Notes: generated from the sequence alone by a model not told the origin. 64,000 nt of DNA from Kosakonia cowanii JCM 10956 = DSM 18146 (GCF_001975225.1 NZ_CP019445.1:3038001-3102000), one strand, 5' to 3'; positions 38,993 to 52,424 are shown, counted from the stretch's first letter. Translations and numbers: made by a program.

Positions 38993-40231
38993 ATGGATAA
39001 GTTATTAGAGCGCTTTTTGCAGTACGTAACGCTGGATACGCAATCGAAGCCCGGCGTGCGGCAGGTGCCAAGCACGGATAGTCAATGGAAGCTCCTGCAT
39101 TTACTGCAAGACCAGCTTAAAGAGATGGGGCTGGTGGACGTGACCTTAAGTGATAAGGGCACGCTGATGGCGAAACTGCCATCCAACGTCGACAAGCCGG
39201 TTCCGGCGATTGGTTTTATCTCCCACGTCGATACCTCGCCCGACTTCAGCGGCAAAAACGTTAACCCACAGATCCTCGAAAACTACCGTGGCGGTGATAT
39301 TGCGCTGGGTGTCGGCGATGAGATCCTCTCGCCGGTGATGTTCCCGGTGCTGCACCAGCTGCTCGGTCATACGCTCATCACTACCGACGGCAAAACCTTG
39401 CTCGGCGCGGATGATAAAGCAGGCGTGGCGGAGATCATGACTGCGCTGTCGGTGCTGAAGACGAAAAATATTCCCCATGGTGATATCTGCGTGGCGTTCA
39501 CGCCCGATGAAGAGGTGGGCAAAGGGGCGAAGTATTTCGATGTTGAGGCCTTTGGCGCGAAGTGGGCCTACACCATGGATGGCAGCGGCATCGGTGAACT
39601 GGAGTTTGAGAACTTCAACGCCGCGTCGGTGACGGTGAAAATCGTCGGCAATAACGTCCACCCCGGCACAGCAAAAGGGGTGATGGTCAATGCCATGACG
39701 CTCGCCAGCAAAATTCATGCGCGCATACCGGAAGAGGAGAGCCCGGAGCAGACCGAAGGGTATGAGGGCTTTTACCATCTCACCAGCATTAAAGGCACAG
39801 TGGATCGCGCCGAGATGCACTACATCATCCGCGATTTTGAGCGTAAATCGTTTGAAGCCCGCAAACGCAAGATGATGGAGATTGCCAAAGAGGTGGGCAA
39901 AGGACTACACCCGGATTGCTATATCGAACTGGCGATTGAAGACAGTTATTACAATATGCGCGAGAAGGTGGCGGAGTTCCCGCACATTATTGATATTGCC
40001 CAGCAGGCGATGCGCGATTGCGATATCGAACCGCAGATGAAACCGATCCGCGGCGGCACCGACGGCGCACAGCTCTCCTTTATGGGGCTGCCCTGCCCGA
40101 ATATCTTTACCGGCGGCTACAACTATCACGGCAAACACGAGTTCGCCACCCTGAACGGCATGGAAAAAGCGGTGCAGGTGATTGTGCGGATCGCGGAGTT
40201 AACCGCCGAAAAGGAGACAGTACAGGGTTGA
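38993..40231 (+). CDS. pepT: peptidase T (tripeptidase)
   Basis: Cytoplasmic M20B zinc aminotripeptidase. The start at ATG 38993 (MDKLLERF), preceded by TTAGGGGGC, gives 412 residues against 408 in E. coli; an upstream in-frame start at 38978 overlaps that ribosome-binding site. Metal ligands are visible in [25 protein letters not shown], the Asp in YTMDGSG, and the C-terminal NYHGKHEF. It is divergent from potA, with about 280 bases between them. FNR control is known in E. coli, but I found no convincing FNR box here. Confidence 0.96.
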   Translation: MDKLLERFLQYVTLDTQSKPGVRQVPSTDSQWKLLHLLQDQLKEMGLVDVTLSDKGTLMAKLPSNVDKPVPAIGFISHVDTSPDFSGKNVNPQILENYRGGDIALGVGDEILSPVMFPVLHQLLGHTLITTDGKTLLGADDKAGVAEIMTALSVLKTKNIPHGDICVAFTPDEEVGKGAKYFDVEAFGAKWAYTMDGSGIGELEFENFNAASVTVKIVGNNVHPGTAKGVMVNAMTLASKIHARIPEEESPEQTEGYEGFYHLTSIKGTVDRAEMHYIIRDFERKSFEARKRKMMEIAKEVGKGLHPDCYIELAIEDSYYNMREKVAEFPHIIDIAQQAMRDCDIEPQMKPIRGGTDGAQLSFMGLPCPNIFTGGYNYHGKHEFATLNGMEKAVQVIVRIAELTAEKETVQG

Positions 40232-40252
40232 TTCTCGGCGCGGGAATCATTG

Positions 40253-40520
40253 CCGGATGGCATGCATTTGCGGTTTTTGTAGGCCTGATAAGCGCAGCGC
40301 CATCAGGCAGTTTGCAGGTGCGGTGCTCATTGCCGGATGGCGGCGTAAACGCCTTATCCGGCCTACGGGTTAGCGCGGTTTTGTAGGCCTGATAAGCGCA
40401 GCGCCATCAGGCAGTCTTCAGGCGCAGTGCTCATGCCGGATGGCGGCGTAAACGCCTTATCCGGCCTACGGGTTAGTGCGGTGTTGTAGGCCTGATAAGC
40501 GTAGCGCCATCAGGCAACAG
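40253..40520. repeat. REP cluster upstream of the REP-associated transposase
   Basis: Alternating units GCCGGATGGCGGCGTAAACG... and GTAGGCCTGATAAGCGCAGCG...; the GTAGGCCTGATAAGCG copies start at 40279, 40383 and 40486, a spacing of 103-104 bases. It fills the interval between pepT and the transposase gene. Confidence 0.9.
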
Positions 40521-40548
40521 GGATTACGAATGGAAAAGGAGTTTCCAG

Positions 40549-41040
40549 ATGTCTGACTATCGTCGTCATTATGTGCCCGGCGGCACATGGTTTTTCACCG
40601 TCAACCTGCGCGATCGGCGCAGCGATCTTCTTATCCGCCATATTGATACTTTGCGTCATGCAACCCTCACGGTGAAACACCGGCAGCCTTTTCATATCAA
40701 TGCCTGGGTTATCCTGCCGGAGCATATGCACTGCATCTGGACCTTGCCCGCAAACGATGATGATTTTTCCGGTCGCTGGCGCGAGCTTAAGAAAGCCTTC
40801 AGCAAGTCGCTCAGGCAGAAAGAGATCTGGCAGCCGCGCTTTTGGGAGCACACCATCCGCGATGAGCGGGATTACCGGCATCATATGAATTATGTGTATA
40901 TCAACCCGGTTAAACATGGTTTGGTGAAATGCACCGAGCATTGGCCCTTTTCCACCTTTCATCGCGATGTCCGCGCCGGAGTGTATCCGAAGGATTGGGC
41001 AGGGGAGATAACCGATATGGATGCCGGGGAGAGACGTTAA
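40549..41040 (+). CDS. rayT: REP-associated tyrosine transposase (RAYT)
   Basis: Y1/HUH-type single-strand transposase-like protein of the RAYT (TnpA-REP) family, which in E. coli cleaves REP hairpins. It has 163 residues. The HUH metal motif is HMH in LPEHMHCIWTLP near residue 63, and the catalytic tyrosine is in MNYVYINPVKHGLV near residues 114-127. It starts at ATG 40549 after GGAGTTTCCAG, and is flanked on both sides by several copies of the REP units it is expected to recognise. It appears intact and is in single copy in the window. Confidence 0.92.
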   Translation: MSDYRRHYVPGGTWFFTVNLRDRRSDLLIRHIDTLRHATLTVKHRQPFHINAWVILPEHMHCIWTLPANDDDFSGRWRELKKAFSKSLRQKEIWQPRFWEHTIRDERDYRHHMNYVYINPVKHGLVKCTEHWPFSTFHRDVRAGVYPKDWAGEITDMDAGERR

Positions 41041-41043
41041 TGC

Positions 41044-41308
41044 ATTGCCGGATGGCGGCGTACGGGTTAGGGCGGTGTTGTAGGCCTGATAAGCGCAGCG
41101 CCATCAGGCAGTTTTCAGGCACAGTGCTCATTGCCGGATGGCGGCGTAAACGCCTTATCCGGCCTACGGGTTAGCGTGGTTTTGTAGGCCTGATAAGCGA
41201 AGCGTTCAGGCACGGTGCACATTGCCGGATGGCGGCGTACCGCCTTATCCGGCCTACGGTTTGGATGGGGGTTGTAGGCCTGATAAGCGTAGCGCCATCA
41301 GGCATGAT
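41044..41308. repeat. REP cluster downstream of the REP-associated transposase
   Basis: The same alternating REP units as on the left side; GTAGGCCTGATAAGCG copies start at 41080, 41184 and 41274. One unit around 41190-41215 is shortened (lacks the CGCCAT part), and the first unit at 41044 is also truncated. It reaches to 20 bases before the roxA stop. Confidence 0.9.
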
Positions 41309-41329
41309 GCCCGATGGCGCCAGAGGATA

Positions 41330-42450
41330 TTAATCCTCGAAGAACCAGTACCCGCTGTTTACCAGTGCGGCAAGCATGGCGAGGAAGGAGGGATCGTCCA
41401 GCGCATCGCCAAACATCTCGCCGGAGATAACGCTATGGCGAGCCAGCGCTTCGAGCGCCGGGCGGTGCGGGGAGTTGATCTTCTCGCCGTTGGCGTACAC
41501 ATCGTCGCCGATGCGCAGCACGCGCAGGCCGCCGAGACGCGCCAGCTTGTCGCCCTGTTTCAGCGCATCGTAGATCTCATCTGGCTGATAGGGCGGCTCT
41601 GGCGGCGCGACATCCAGTTCGTGACGCGACTGGGAGATAAACTCACCGAGCCATTCGTTAAACTGCGCCGGTTGATTAATCAGCCCGAGCATCATCTCGC
41701 GCAGCTTATCCAACTCCTGCGGCAGGATATCCGCCGGGTGCTCGCGCTCCGGCACGTCCGGATCGCTGTAGCGCTGGCTGCCCAGCTCACGTTGCAGCAC
41801 GTAATCGGCAAAGCCGCTGATCAGCTCGCGTCCGCTTGGCGCGCGGAAACCGACCGAGTAGTTGAGGGAGTTCTCCAGCGAATAGCCTTCGTGCGGGAAT
41901 CCTGGCGGAATATAGAGGATATCGCCCGGCTCCATCTCTTCATCAATGATCGCTTCGAAAGGATCAACCTGCAGCAGATCCGGGTGCGGGCAGTGCTGCT
42001 TCAGCGGCACTTTATCCCGACGCGCCAGCGGCGACGGCCGGTACCCTGAATAATAAAGACATCATACTGATCGAGATGCGGGCCAACGCCGCCTCCAGGC
42101 ACCGAGAAGGAGATCATCAGATCGTCGGTGCGCCAGTCCGGCAGCACGCGGAAGGGGCTCATCAGCGCCGCGGCAGGCTGATGCCAGTGGTTTACCGCCT
42201 GCACCAGCAGCGACCAGTTGTTTTCCCCCATGTGATCGTAACTCTCAAACGGGCCGTGGCTTACCTGCCATTTGCCATCAAGATGGCTGACCAGGCGGCT
42301 GTCGACTTCATTCTCCATCGCCAGCCCCGCCAGTTCGTCCGGGCTAATCGGGTCGACGAAATTCTTAATTCCGCGTTTCAGCACCACCGGGCGTTTCTGC
42401 CAGTAGCGTTGAATAAAATCTGGCCAGTTTATCTCTACGTGATATTCCAT
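41330..42450 (-). pseudogene. roxA: ribosomal protein uL16 arginine hydroxylase RoxA, one-base frameshift
   Basis: JmjC-type 2-oxoglutarate/Fe(II) oxygenase (YcfD) that hydroxylates Arg81 of ribosomal protein uL16. The 5' part from 42450 (MEYHVEINWPDF) contains the iron-binding motif GVGPHLDQYDVF and ends in RRRWRVG; the rest, with YIPPGFPHEGY, continues in another frame. Adding one C to CCC at 42016-42018 (plus strand) restores WRVGDKVPLKQHCPHP and exactly 373 residues, the E. coli length. The position in a homopolymer suggests an error in the sequence. Upstream of phoQ on the other side is its own promoter. Confidence 0.9.
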
Positions 42451-42509
42451 ATACATTTCCGGCAATTAATCATGGGCTGAATAATCGATTATAGCTGGGT
42501 TAAGGGGGT

Positions 42510-43970
42510 TCAGTCGCCCGTTATTCCCGTTTGCTGACGACCAAAAATCACTTCCATGCGCGCGCCGCCGAGCAGGCTGTCGTCGGTCAGGATCTGCCCG
42601 CCATACTGCTCGACGATCTCCCGCGCCACCGAAAGCCCGACGCCCTGACCCGGACGCAGCGTGTCGGCGCGCTGACCGCGATCGAACACCAGCTCGCGTT
42701 TCGCCAGTGGAATGCCGGGGCCATCATCCTCCACCACAATGTGCAGGGTGTCGTCGCTCTGGTTAACAGAGACCTCAACAAACTCAAGGCAATATTTGCA
42801 GGCGTTATCCAGCACGTTGCCCATCACTTCCATAAAGTCGTTCTGCTCGCCGACAAAACCCACTTCCGGCGAGATATCGAGCGTGATATTGACCCCTTTG
42901 CGCTGATAGACCTTATTCAGCGCGGAAGTGAGGTTATCGAGCAGTGAGGCGACCGGATGCAGCTCGCGGCTGAGCATGCTGCTGCCGCGCATGGTGGCGC
43001 GGTGCAGGTAGTAACCAATCTGCTGCGAGATGCGGCTGATCTGCTCAAGCATTACCGGTTCGGCCTCGCTGACGCTCATCTTGTCGCTGCGCAGCGAGCG
43101 CAACGTGCTTTGCAGCACCGCCAGCGGCGTTTTCAGGCTGTGGGTGAGATCGGTCAAGGTGGTGCGATATTTGTCATAGCGCTCGCGCTCACTTTTCAGC
43201 AAGCGGTTGAGGTTAAGCACCAGGCTGGTCAGCTCGCGGGTGGTTTCCGGGTTGAGCTGCTCGCGGTGGTGCTCCTCCAGCTCGCGCACTTCGCGCGCCA
43301 GATCCTCGATCGGCCGCAGGCTCCACCAGGCCGCCAGCCATAGCAGCGGGATCACCAGCAGCAGGTTGGCGGAGAGCACATAGATAAACCAGTTCCACAC
43401 CATATAGGAGCGTTTAAGCTCGATCGGGATGGTATCGACTACTACGATGGTCAACTGCGGCATACGCGCGGTGGCAGGGTAGAGGTTCACCGCCACCGAG
43501 TGGGTCATTTCGGAGTCGCTGTCATCTTCGCGGATCGCTTTGAGTTGCTCCGACGCGGCGTGATCGTCGTTGATCAACGTGCTGGTGGAGTCAATATCCG
43601 CTTCAATTTCATGAAAACCATCGCTCTTCAGCCACTCCGGCTCAATGCGCTTTTGCAACCACGGCACATTCCGCTGGGACCAGATCAGCTTGCCGTTTTT
43701 GTCGTAGATAAAGGTCATGGTCGGGCTTTGCAGATCGAGATTTTCCGGCAGGTCGATCTCCAGCTTGTTCTCTTTCCACTGCGCCAGCGTATAGAAGAGG
43801 TTGCTCTCGCCGCGCAGCAGTCGAAAGGTGGTTTTATCGAAGCTGACGCTGTAACCGACCAGCGCGACCACGCCATAGGCCAGCGACAGCACCATCACTA
43901 CCGCGGCGGTGGCGAGTAAAAAACGCACCCGCAGTGAGAGCGGGAAAAGGTGCCGCAGCAGGCGTTTCAT
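42510..43970 (-). CDS. phoQ: sensor kinase PhoQ
   Basis: Membrane histidine kinase that senses low magnesium, acid and cationic peptides and phosphorylates PhoP. It has 486 residues, as in E. coli. Membrane helices lie at about 17-44 and 190-212, enclosing the periplasmic PAS-like sensor with the acidic patch EDDSDSE at 148-154. HAMP and DHp domains follow, with His277 in [11 protein letters not shown]. The ATPase has N-box NACKYC, DDGPGIP and GQGVGLSVA. It overlaps phoP by four bases. Confidence 0.97.
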   Translation of the reverse strand: MKRLLRHLFPLSLRVRFLLATAAVVMVLSLAYGVVALVGYSVSFDKTTFRLLRGESNLFYTLAQWKENKLEIDLPENLDLQSPTMTFIYDKNGKLIWSQRNVPWLQKRIEPEWLKSDGFHEIEADIDSTSTLINDDHAASEQLKAIREDDSDSEMTHSVAVNLYPATARMPQLTIVVVDTIPIELKRSYMVWNWFIYVLSANLLLVIPLLWLAAWWSLRPIEDLAREVRELEEHHREQLNPETTRELTSLVLNLNRLLKSERERYDKYRTTLTDLTHSLKTPLAVLQSTLRSLRSDKMSVSEAEPVMLEQISRISQQIGYYLHRATMRGSSMLSRELHPVASLLDNLTSALNKVYQRKGVNITLDISPEVGFVGEQNDFMEVMGNVLDNACKYCLEFVEVSVNQSDDTLHIVVEDDGPGIPLAKRELVFDRGQRADTLRPGQGVGLSVAREIVEQYGGQILTDDSLLGGARMEVIFGRQQTGITGD

Positions 43971-44641
43971 TTTGGCAGTTCGAAAAGGTAGCCCTGACCG
44001 CGCACGGTGGTGATCACCTCATCGGGATACTGGGCCTGGATCTTTTTGCGCAGGCGACCCATCAGCACATCAATGGTGTGGCTCTCGCGCAGTTCGGCAT
44101 CGGGGTAGAGTTGCAGCATCAGTGAATCTTTGCTCACCACTTTGCCGCTGTTACGGATCAGTGTCTCCATAATGGTGTATTCAAAGGCGGTGAGTTTGAC
44201 CACTTCTTCATTGACCGAGAGTTCGCGGCGTGAGAGGTCAACCTGGAACGGTGGCATGGAGATCAGCTGTGAGGCGAGGCCGCTGTTACGGCGCATCAGC
44301 GCCTGAATACGCGCCACCACTTCTTCGATGTGGAACGGTTTGGTGACGTAGTCATCGGCGCCCGCACTCAGCACTTCGACCTTATCCTGCCACCCTTCGC
44401 GCGCGGTAAGCACCAGCACCGGGAGTGAGACTTCATGGCTGCGCCAGCGGCGGATCAGCGACAGGCCATCTTCATCCGGCAGGCCAAGATCGACAATCGC
44501 GATATCCGGCAGGTGTTCGTTCAGAAAGTAATCCGCTTCCTTTGCATCTTCAGCGGCGTCGACCTGATGTCCCAGCTCCTGCAACTGCACTTTTAAGTGG
44601 TGGCGCAGCAGAGCATTATCTTCCACAACCAGTACGCGCAT
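43967..44641 (-). CDS. phoP: response regulator PhoP
   Basis: OmpR-type regulator of magnesium and virulence/envelope genes. It has 224 residues (223 in E. coli). The receiver has phospho-acceptor Asp51 in [12 protein letters not shown] and Lys in YVTKPFH; the C-terminal winged helix contains [19 protein letters not shown] PhoP box lies upstream, so the operon is likely autoregulated. It is followed by phoQ with ATGA overlap. Confidence 0.98.
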   Translation of the reverse strand: MRVLVVEDNALLRHHLKVQLQELGHQVDAAEDAKEADYFLNEHLPDIAIVDLGLPDEDGLSLIRRWRSHEVSLPVLVLTAREGWQDKVEVLSAGADDYVTKPFHIEEVVARIQALMRRNSGLASQLISMPPFQVDLSRRELSVNEEVVKLTAFEYTIMETLIRNSGKVVSKDSLMLQLYPDAELRESHTIDVLMGRLRKKIQAQYPDEVITTVRGQGYLFELPK

Positions 44642-44704
44642 CGTCAGACCTCTCCCTCTATTTTTGGAGTGAATAGTTTAACGCTGATTTTGTTACAAGA
44701 GGGA

Positions 44705-44721
44705 TAAACATTTACTCAACC
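44705..44721 (-). promoter_or_regulatory. PhoP box upstream of phoPQ
   Basis: On the minus strand GGTTGA-GTAAA-TGTTTA matches the direct repeat (G/T)GTTTA-N5-(G/T)GTTTA with one mismatch in the first half. Its place, about 64 bases before the phoP start, agrees with positive autoregulation known in E. coli and Salmonella. Confidence 0.75.
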
Positions 44722-44776
44722 GTAACAGGAAGATGCCCTCTTTCCGGCGAAAGAGGGCGGGCAGAGCGGGCGGGGC

Positions 44777-46150
<1,374 letters not shown>

Positions 46151-46166
46151 TCACAACTCCGGGAGG

Positions 46167-46796
46167 TTAACAATGAGCGAGAATGTGTTTGGCCTGTGTC
46201 GACAGGCGATTACGGGAAAACATTAACTGTAGCCGACCGCCGCCCACCTGGTGCCACAGCACCGCGGCGCGGATGCCAGCCAGCAGAGTGGCGCGCACTT
46301 TGGCCTGCACCTGCGCGCTTTGCAAAATGGCAGGGGAGCCGGTGACCTGGATGCGTGGCCCGAGCGGGCTGATGACATCAACATAGATGGCAGCCATCGC
46401 ACTCAGCAGGGTGTCGGATTGCAGATCAAAGTGTTCAAGCTGGCGCTGCAGGCCACCAATGCGGGTGCCGAGCGTCTCCATCGCCGCTTTTTTTGCCGCC
46501 AGCTTGCGCTCGAGCACCATCATGCTCAGGGTGTAGCGGGTCACTTCCCCGTTCAGCCCCTGACGGTTGCTGCCGTTGAGCACGCCAAGCAGCGACTCCA
46601 GGCCAATGCGCAGGTTGGCTTCGCTGCCGCCAAACACGCCGAGGGTGGAGTCCGGGTTCATATCGATAACGCTATTAAGGGAAACGTGCAGCGCGTCGGC
46701 GTCACAGTGGCCCTGGTGCGCAAGCTCCTGCACCAGACGTGCTGACTGACAGATGCCTGCCAGCGCCAGGGTAATGTCGTAATAGTTCTTCGCCAC
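46167..46796 (-). CDS. hflD: lysogenization regulator HflD
   Basis: Peripheral inner-membrane, mainly helical protein that in E. coli binds phage lambda CII and lowers lysogeny frequency; its native role is unknown. It has 209 residues (213 in E. coli). Conserved segments include [19 protein letters not shown] at the start and [18 protein letters not shown]. It lies between mnmA and purB, as in E. coli (ycfC). Confidence 0.94.
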   Translation of the reverse strand: MAKNYYDITLALAGICQSARLVQELAHQGHCDADALHVSLNSVIDMNPDSTLGVFGGSEANLRIGLESLLGVLNGSNRQGLNGEVTRYTLSMMVLERKLAAKKAAMETLGTRIGGLQRQLEHFDLQSDTLLSAMAAIYVDVISPLGPRIQVTGSPAILQSAQVQAKVRATLLAGIRAAVLWHQVGGGRLQLMFSRNRLSTQAKHILAHC

Positions 46797-46870
46797 ACTT
46801 ACTCCTTTTTGTGCCCGCGTCTGACTGCATCTGCGCGGGCGTTAGCCAGTCCGATATCGCTAAAACAGAG

Positions 46871-48491
<1,621 letters not shown>

Positions 48492-48508
48492 CGATTTCTC
48501 CCTGGCAG

Positions 48509-49126
48509 TTAAGCGTCACGCCATTCGCCATTAGCGAGGTTTACCAGCGTGTAGTTTCCCATAGCGTAGCGGATGAGGCGCAAAGTGGGAAAGCCAACGT
48601 GGGCAGTCATGCGCCGCACCTGGCGATTGCGGCCTTCATAAAGGGTGATTTTAAGCCAACTGGCCGGGATCGATTTACGCTCGCGAATCGGCGGGTTGCG
48701 CGGCCACAGCCAGGCGGGCTCCTCGACGCGCTCAACTTCAGCGGGCAGGGTAGGGCCATCGTTGAGCGTCACGCCAGTGCGTAATTGTGCAAGAGCTTCT
48801 TCGGTGGGTTCGCCTTCGACCTGCACATAGTAGATTTTCCCGGTGCGTTTACCCGGCTGGGTCAACCGCGCTTGCAGCGCGCCGTCGTTGGTTAACACCA
48901 GTAAGCCTTCGCTGTCGCGATCGAGACGGCCTGCGGCATAAACGCCGGGAACGTCGATATACGCTTTAAGGGTGCTGCGCCCGGCTTCGTCGGTGAACTG
49001 GGGTAAAACATCATAGGGTTTATTAAACAAAATCACGCGCGTTGGCGCGCTTTTTTCAGCCGTTCGGGCGGGTTGTCGTGAGCTGAATCGCTCAAGCTTG
49101 TGATTTCTATAAGAAGTTTTCTTCAT
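48509..49126 (-). CDS. rluE: 23S rRNA pseudouridine-2457 synthase RluE
   Basis: RsuA-family pseudouridine synthase modifying U2457 of 23S rRNA. The catalytic Asp lies in [22 protein letters not shown], and the C-terminal family motif is [15 protein letters not shown]. The start is placed at 49126 (MKKTSYRNH, 205 residues). E. coli is annotated from a Met ten codons earlier (49156 here, MRQLIT). I prefer the later one because TATAAT overlaps the earlier ATG and could be the promoter -10, and no ribosome-binding site precedes it. It is divergent from icd. Confidence 0.9.
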   Translation of the reverse strand: MKKTSYRNHKLERFSSRQPARTAEKSAPTRVILFNKPYDVLPQFTDEAGRSTLKAYIDVPGVYAAGRLDRDSEGLLVLTNDGALQARLTQPGKRTGKIYYVQVEGEPTEEALAQLRTGVTLNDGPTLPAEVERVEEPAWLWPRNPPIRERKSIPASWLKITLYEGRNRQVRRMTAHVGFPTLRLIRYAMGNYTLVNLANGEWRDA

Positions 49127-49343
49127 GGTATTTTCACAGGTTATCAATTGCCGCATTATAGCGGAATCATGATTGCCTTTCATGGCGTCGAACTATCGGT
49201 TAGTATTGACGGGCTCATTACAATTCATTAACAAAAAACGGTTTGCTCTGTGTGATTCACGTAACAGGTGAGCGGACGCAGTCTGAGCGCCCCGGCATGA
49301 AGTCAGCGAGCAAAACAACCAGAAGCGCTCGAAGGAGAGGTGA

Positions 49344-50594
49344 ATGGAAAGCAAAGTAGTTGTTCCGGCGGAAGGTAGTAAGATCACCCTGCAAAATGGC
49401 AAGCTCAACGTTCCTGTTAACCCGATTATCCCGTTTATTGAAGGCGACGGTATCGGCGTTGACGTGACCCCGGCAATGCTGAAAGTGGTCGATGCCGCTG
49501 TGGAAAAAGCCTACAAAGGTGAGCGTAAAATTTCCTGGATGGAGATTTACACGGGCGAGAAATCGACCCAGGTTTATGGCCAGGATGTCTGGCTGCCGCC
49601 TGAAACACTTGATCTGATTCGTGATTACCGCGTAGCGATTAAAGGCCCTCTGACCACCCCGGTTGGCGGCGGTATCCGTTCTCTGAACGTTGCCCTGCGC
49701 CAGGAGCTGGATCTCTATGTCTGCCTGCGCCCAGTGCGCTACTACCAGGGCACCCCGAGCCCGGTGAAACAGCCTGAGCTGACCGACATGGTCATCTTCC
49801 GTGAGAACTCCGAAGATATCTACGCTGGCATCGAGTGGAAAGCTGACTCTGCCGACGCGGAAAAAGTGATCAAATTCCTGCGCGAAGAGATGGGCGTGAA
49901 GAAAATTCGCTTCCCGGAACATTGCGGTATCGGCATCAAGCCGTGCTCCGAAGAGGGCACCAAACGCCTGGTTCGTGCAGCGATCGAATATGCCATCACC
50001 AACGACCGTGATTCCGTGACGCTGGTGCACAAAGGCAACATCATGAAGTTCACCGAAGGCGCGTTCAAAGATTGGGGTTACCAGCTGGCTCAGCAGGAGT
50101 TTGGCGGTGAGCTGATCGACGGTGGCCCGTGGCAGAAAATCAAGAACCCGAAAACCGGCAAAGAGATCATCATTAAAGATGTGATCGCCGATGCGTTCCT
50201 GCAGCAGATCCTGCTGCGTCCGGCAGAGTATGACGTTATCGCCTGTATGAACCTGAACGGCGACTACATCTCCGACGCCCTGGCGGCGCAGGTTGGCGGT
50301 ATCGGTATCGCGCCTGGCGCGAACATCGGCGACGAATGCGCACTGTTCGAAGCCACCCACGGCACCGCGCCGAAATACGCAGGCCAGGATAAAGTGAACC
50401 CGGGTTCAATCATTCTGTCTGCAGAAATGATGCTGCGTCATATGGAGTGGTTCGAAGCCGCAGACCTAATCGTTAAAGGTATGGAAGGCGCGATTGCTGC
50501 CAAAACCGTGACCTACGATTTCGAACGTCTGATGGATGGCGCTAAGCTGCTGAAATGTTCAGAGTTTGGCGACGCAATTATCGCGAACATGTAA
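49344..50594 (+). CDS. icd: isocitrate dehydrogenase (NADP)
   Basis: TCA-cycle enzyme oxidising isocitrate to 2-oxoglutarate and CO2. It has 416 residues, as in E. coli. The regulatory serine phosphorylated by AceK is Ser113 in [13 protein letters not shown]; the substrate site and metal ligands lie in the same region and in [19 protein letters not shown] follows AAGGAGAGGTGA. In E. coli the 3' end of icd is the attachment site for prophage e14 and phage 21; here too the sequence changes character immediately after. Confidence 0.98.
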   Translation: MESKVVVPAEGSKITLQNGKLNVPVNPIIPFIEGDGIGVDVTPAMLKVVDAAVEKAYKGERKISWMEIYTGEKSTQVYGQDVWLPPETLDLIRDYRVAIKGPLTTPVGGGIRSLNVALRQELDLYVCLRPVRYYQGTPSPVKQPELTDMVIFRENSEDIYAGIEWKADSADAEKVIKFLREEMGVKKIRFPEHCGIGIKPCSEEGTKRLVRAAIEYAITNDRDSVTLVHKGNIMKFTEGAFKDWGYQLAQQEFGGELIDGGPWQKIKNPKTGKEIIIKDVIADAFLQQILLRPAEYDVIACMNLNGDYISDALAAQVGGIGIAPGANIGDECALFEATHGTAPKYAGQDKVNPGSIILSAEMMLRHMEWFEAADLIVKGMEGAIAAKTVTYDFERLMDGAKLLKCSEFGDAIIANM

Positions 50595-50612
50595 TCCGCG
50601 CTTCATGCGAAC

Positions 50613-50646
50613 AAAGGGTAGAGGTATCAAAATCTCTGCCCTTTAT
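50613..50646 (+). terminator. terminator of icd
   Basis: Eleven-bp stem AAAGGGTAGAG / CTCTGCCCTTT (one T-G pair), then ATTATT, 19 bases after the stop. Confidence 0.75.
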
Positions 50647-50835
50647 TATTAGTATTTGAACGGTAATGAAAACTAATTATTAAAAACCACGTTTTACGTA
50701 TGAAAACATCATATATTTTAAATTGCTAATACATGGTCCCACTCACTTATTATCGGATTAGCCAAAAAGAGAGAGCATTTCCAATGAATTATTACTTCGT
50801 TGTATCAACACAAATTTGTTAATGGATAGATATTT

Positions 50836-51336
50836 GTGGCTAAAGTAATTTTGATAAAACCTATCACTATCAAAAAAGCAAATGAATTTATTGCAGATAA
50901 TCATAGGCATCATAGACCCACCTCACGTAATTCAGGTCGTTGGGCAGTTGCAGCTTATGAAACTGTGACTGGAGAAATAGTAGGTGTAGCTATCGTAGGT
51001 AATCCAGTATCTGCAACTTACATGGATGGACTAACCATTGAAATTACTAGACTTTGTGTGGTGGAGAATGCTCCTAAAGGTACTTGTTCTTTTTTAATTA
51101 GCCGCTGCTGCTCTATTTGGCGAATGATGGGAGGACAGAAAATAATCACTTATACCTTGGCTAGTGAATCAGGTGCCTCACTTAGAGGTGCAGGGTGGGA
51201 AAAAGTCGCAACGGTATACCCTCATAATCGATGGACAGATAAAATCAAAAGAGATGGTATAAAACGGGATTATTTAGAAATATATAAATTGAAAAAATTT
51301 CGTTGGGAACGCAACCTTTGCGGAGCAGAATTATGA
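50836..51336 (+). CDS. XF1762-type GNAT-like protein
   Basis: A 166-residue protein with GTG start. The N-terminal motif NHRHHRP (residues 22-28), followed by the strand-rich WAVAAYETVTGEIVGVAIVG and LTIEITRLCVVENAPKGTCSFL, matches the XF1762 family of phage- and plasmid-borne GNAT-like proteins as remembered; TYTLASESGASLRGAGWEKV is the usual C-terminal part. The biochemical substrate is unknown. The DNA is much richer in A/T than icd, and no ribosome-binding site is evident. The stop overlaps the next gene as ATGA, so the two form a unit. Confidence 0.75.
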   Translation: MAKVILIKPITIKKANEFIADNHRHHRPTSRNSGRWAVAAYETVTGEIVGVAIVGNPVSATYMDGLTIEITRLCVVENAPKGTCSFLISRCCSIWRMMGGQKIITYTLASESGASLRGAGWEKVATVYPHNRWTDKIKRDGIKRDYLEIYKLKKFRWERNLCGAEL

Positions 51337-52343
51337 AAGTTATAGCAGCATTTAGTTCCGATAGCCGGCCACAGTACAAAGCTGATATATTTAGAGTTAT
51401 GAGTCTTCCCGAAGGTGATGTCGTTCATTTCCGTTACAAAAAAAAATATGTACAAGAATTATTAGTGAAAAAACAAATTTGGAATATGTTAGAAGATAGG
51501 AAGGTAATTATTTTTCTATCCCAAGGGAATAATGTAGAATCGCCTAAGAATGCGAATCAACTAAACCATATATCTACGAGAGAGGCTAGTATCCTTTCTT
51601 GTGACTGGAGTGCTGAAACTGAGCTATTCCATGTTAGGATGAAACTTGGTTCATTTATTAACGCAAATATTGCTTCCTCTATAATACCTGATAAATTTTT
51701 TCAAGAAATTGAAGTTGATATAAAAAACACCAACAATAACTGGAAGGGGCGTGTGGAGGAGATTAAAGGCTCTTTTACCGATCTTATATTTTTTAATATT
51801 GAAGGGGTTTTTGATTCAAAAGGATGTAAGGTGAATTCTACCTATAATTCACAAAGCTATTCTCGTGTATATGATCTGTATCATGGAGAAAGATATACAA
51901 TAAAATTACACTTAGGAAATGTGGGAGATATCAATAAAAAATTACTCATTCAATATAGTGCGGATGATATAGTTATAGCTTACCATAATCCTATTGAGTC
52001 ATCCGTTGATTATGATGATGTTTTTATACCACTGAATGTCAAAATATCTTCTGTATTCAAAAACTCAAATTTCATCATATTTAAACCTATAAAGGGGAAT
52101 GACAACGCCACCGCTGAAAACACTTCTCTTGATATCTATAAGATTTCACAGGAGCTAGCATTGAAAATAAATTATCGAAGTGCAGGTGTTTTTGGATTAT
52201 TTAGCTTGTTAGCTTTTATTGCAGTTGTAGTTTCGAGCGCAAAAGAAGGCTTTGATATTTTCCCATTCTTCAAATACATAGTCTCTGGTTTGTTTGTTTT
52301 TATTTCAACGAGTGGTTTATTTTATTTCTTCAATAAAAAATGA
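51333..52343 (+). CDS. unrecognised protein with two C-terminal membrane helices
   Basis: A 336-residue protein, start ATG 51333 overlapping the stop of the GNAT-like gene; GGAG lies nine bases upstream. The N-terminal 270 residues are soluble, with a charged start (SLPEGDVVHFRYKKKYV) and beta-rich segments. Two helices follow: about 286-310 (GVFGLFSLLAFIAVVVSS) and about 315-333 (YIVSGLFVFISTSGLFYFF), ending NKK. I do not recognise the family. A soluble domain tethered by a C-terminal hairpin, coupled to a small enzyme-like gene in an integration hotspot, would fit a defence or phage-derived module, but this is inference. Confidence 0.7.
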   Translation: MKVIAAFSSDSRPQYKADIFRVMSLPEGDVVHFRYKKKYVQELLVKKQIWNMLEDRKVIIFLSQGNNVESPKNANQLNHISTREASILSCDWSAETELFHVRMKLGSFINANIASSIIPDKFFQEIEVDIKNTNNNWKGRVEEIKGSFTDLIFFNIEGVFDSKGCKVNSTYNSQSYSRVYDLYHGERYTIKLHLGNVGDINKKLLIQYSADDIVIAYHNPIESSVDYDDVFIPLNVKISSVFKNSNFIIFKPIKGNDNATAENTSLDIYKISQELALKINYRSAGVFGLFSLLAFIAVVVSSAKEGFDIFPFFKYIVSGLFVFISTSGLFYFFNKK

Positions 52344-52354
52344 TGATGAGTCAG

Positions 52355-52424
52355 CATTTCTGCTTTTCGCTCAAAGCGGACGTTCAGCTTTGTTAGCATG
52401 TCCGCTTTGTGCCAGAAGCGGGCA
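52355..52424. repeat. imperfect inverted repeat (AAAGCGGAC element)
   Basis: Perfect inner stem AAAGCGGAC (52373-52381) / GTCCGCTTT (52400-52408) with an 18-base loop. It is extended by weaker pairing of TCTGCTTTTCGCTC with the sequence around GCCAGAAGCGGGCA. It resembles the recurring CTGGCACAAAGCGGAC intergenic sequence seen in enterobacteria. It lies at the end of the two-gene cassette. Confidence 0.6.
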
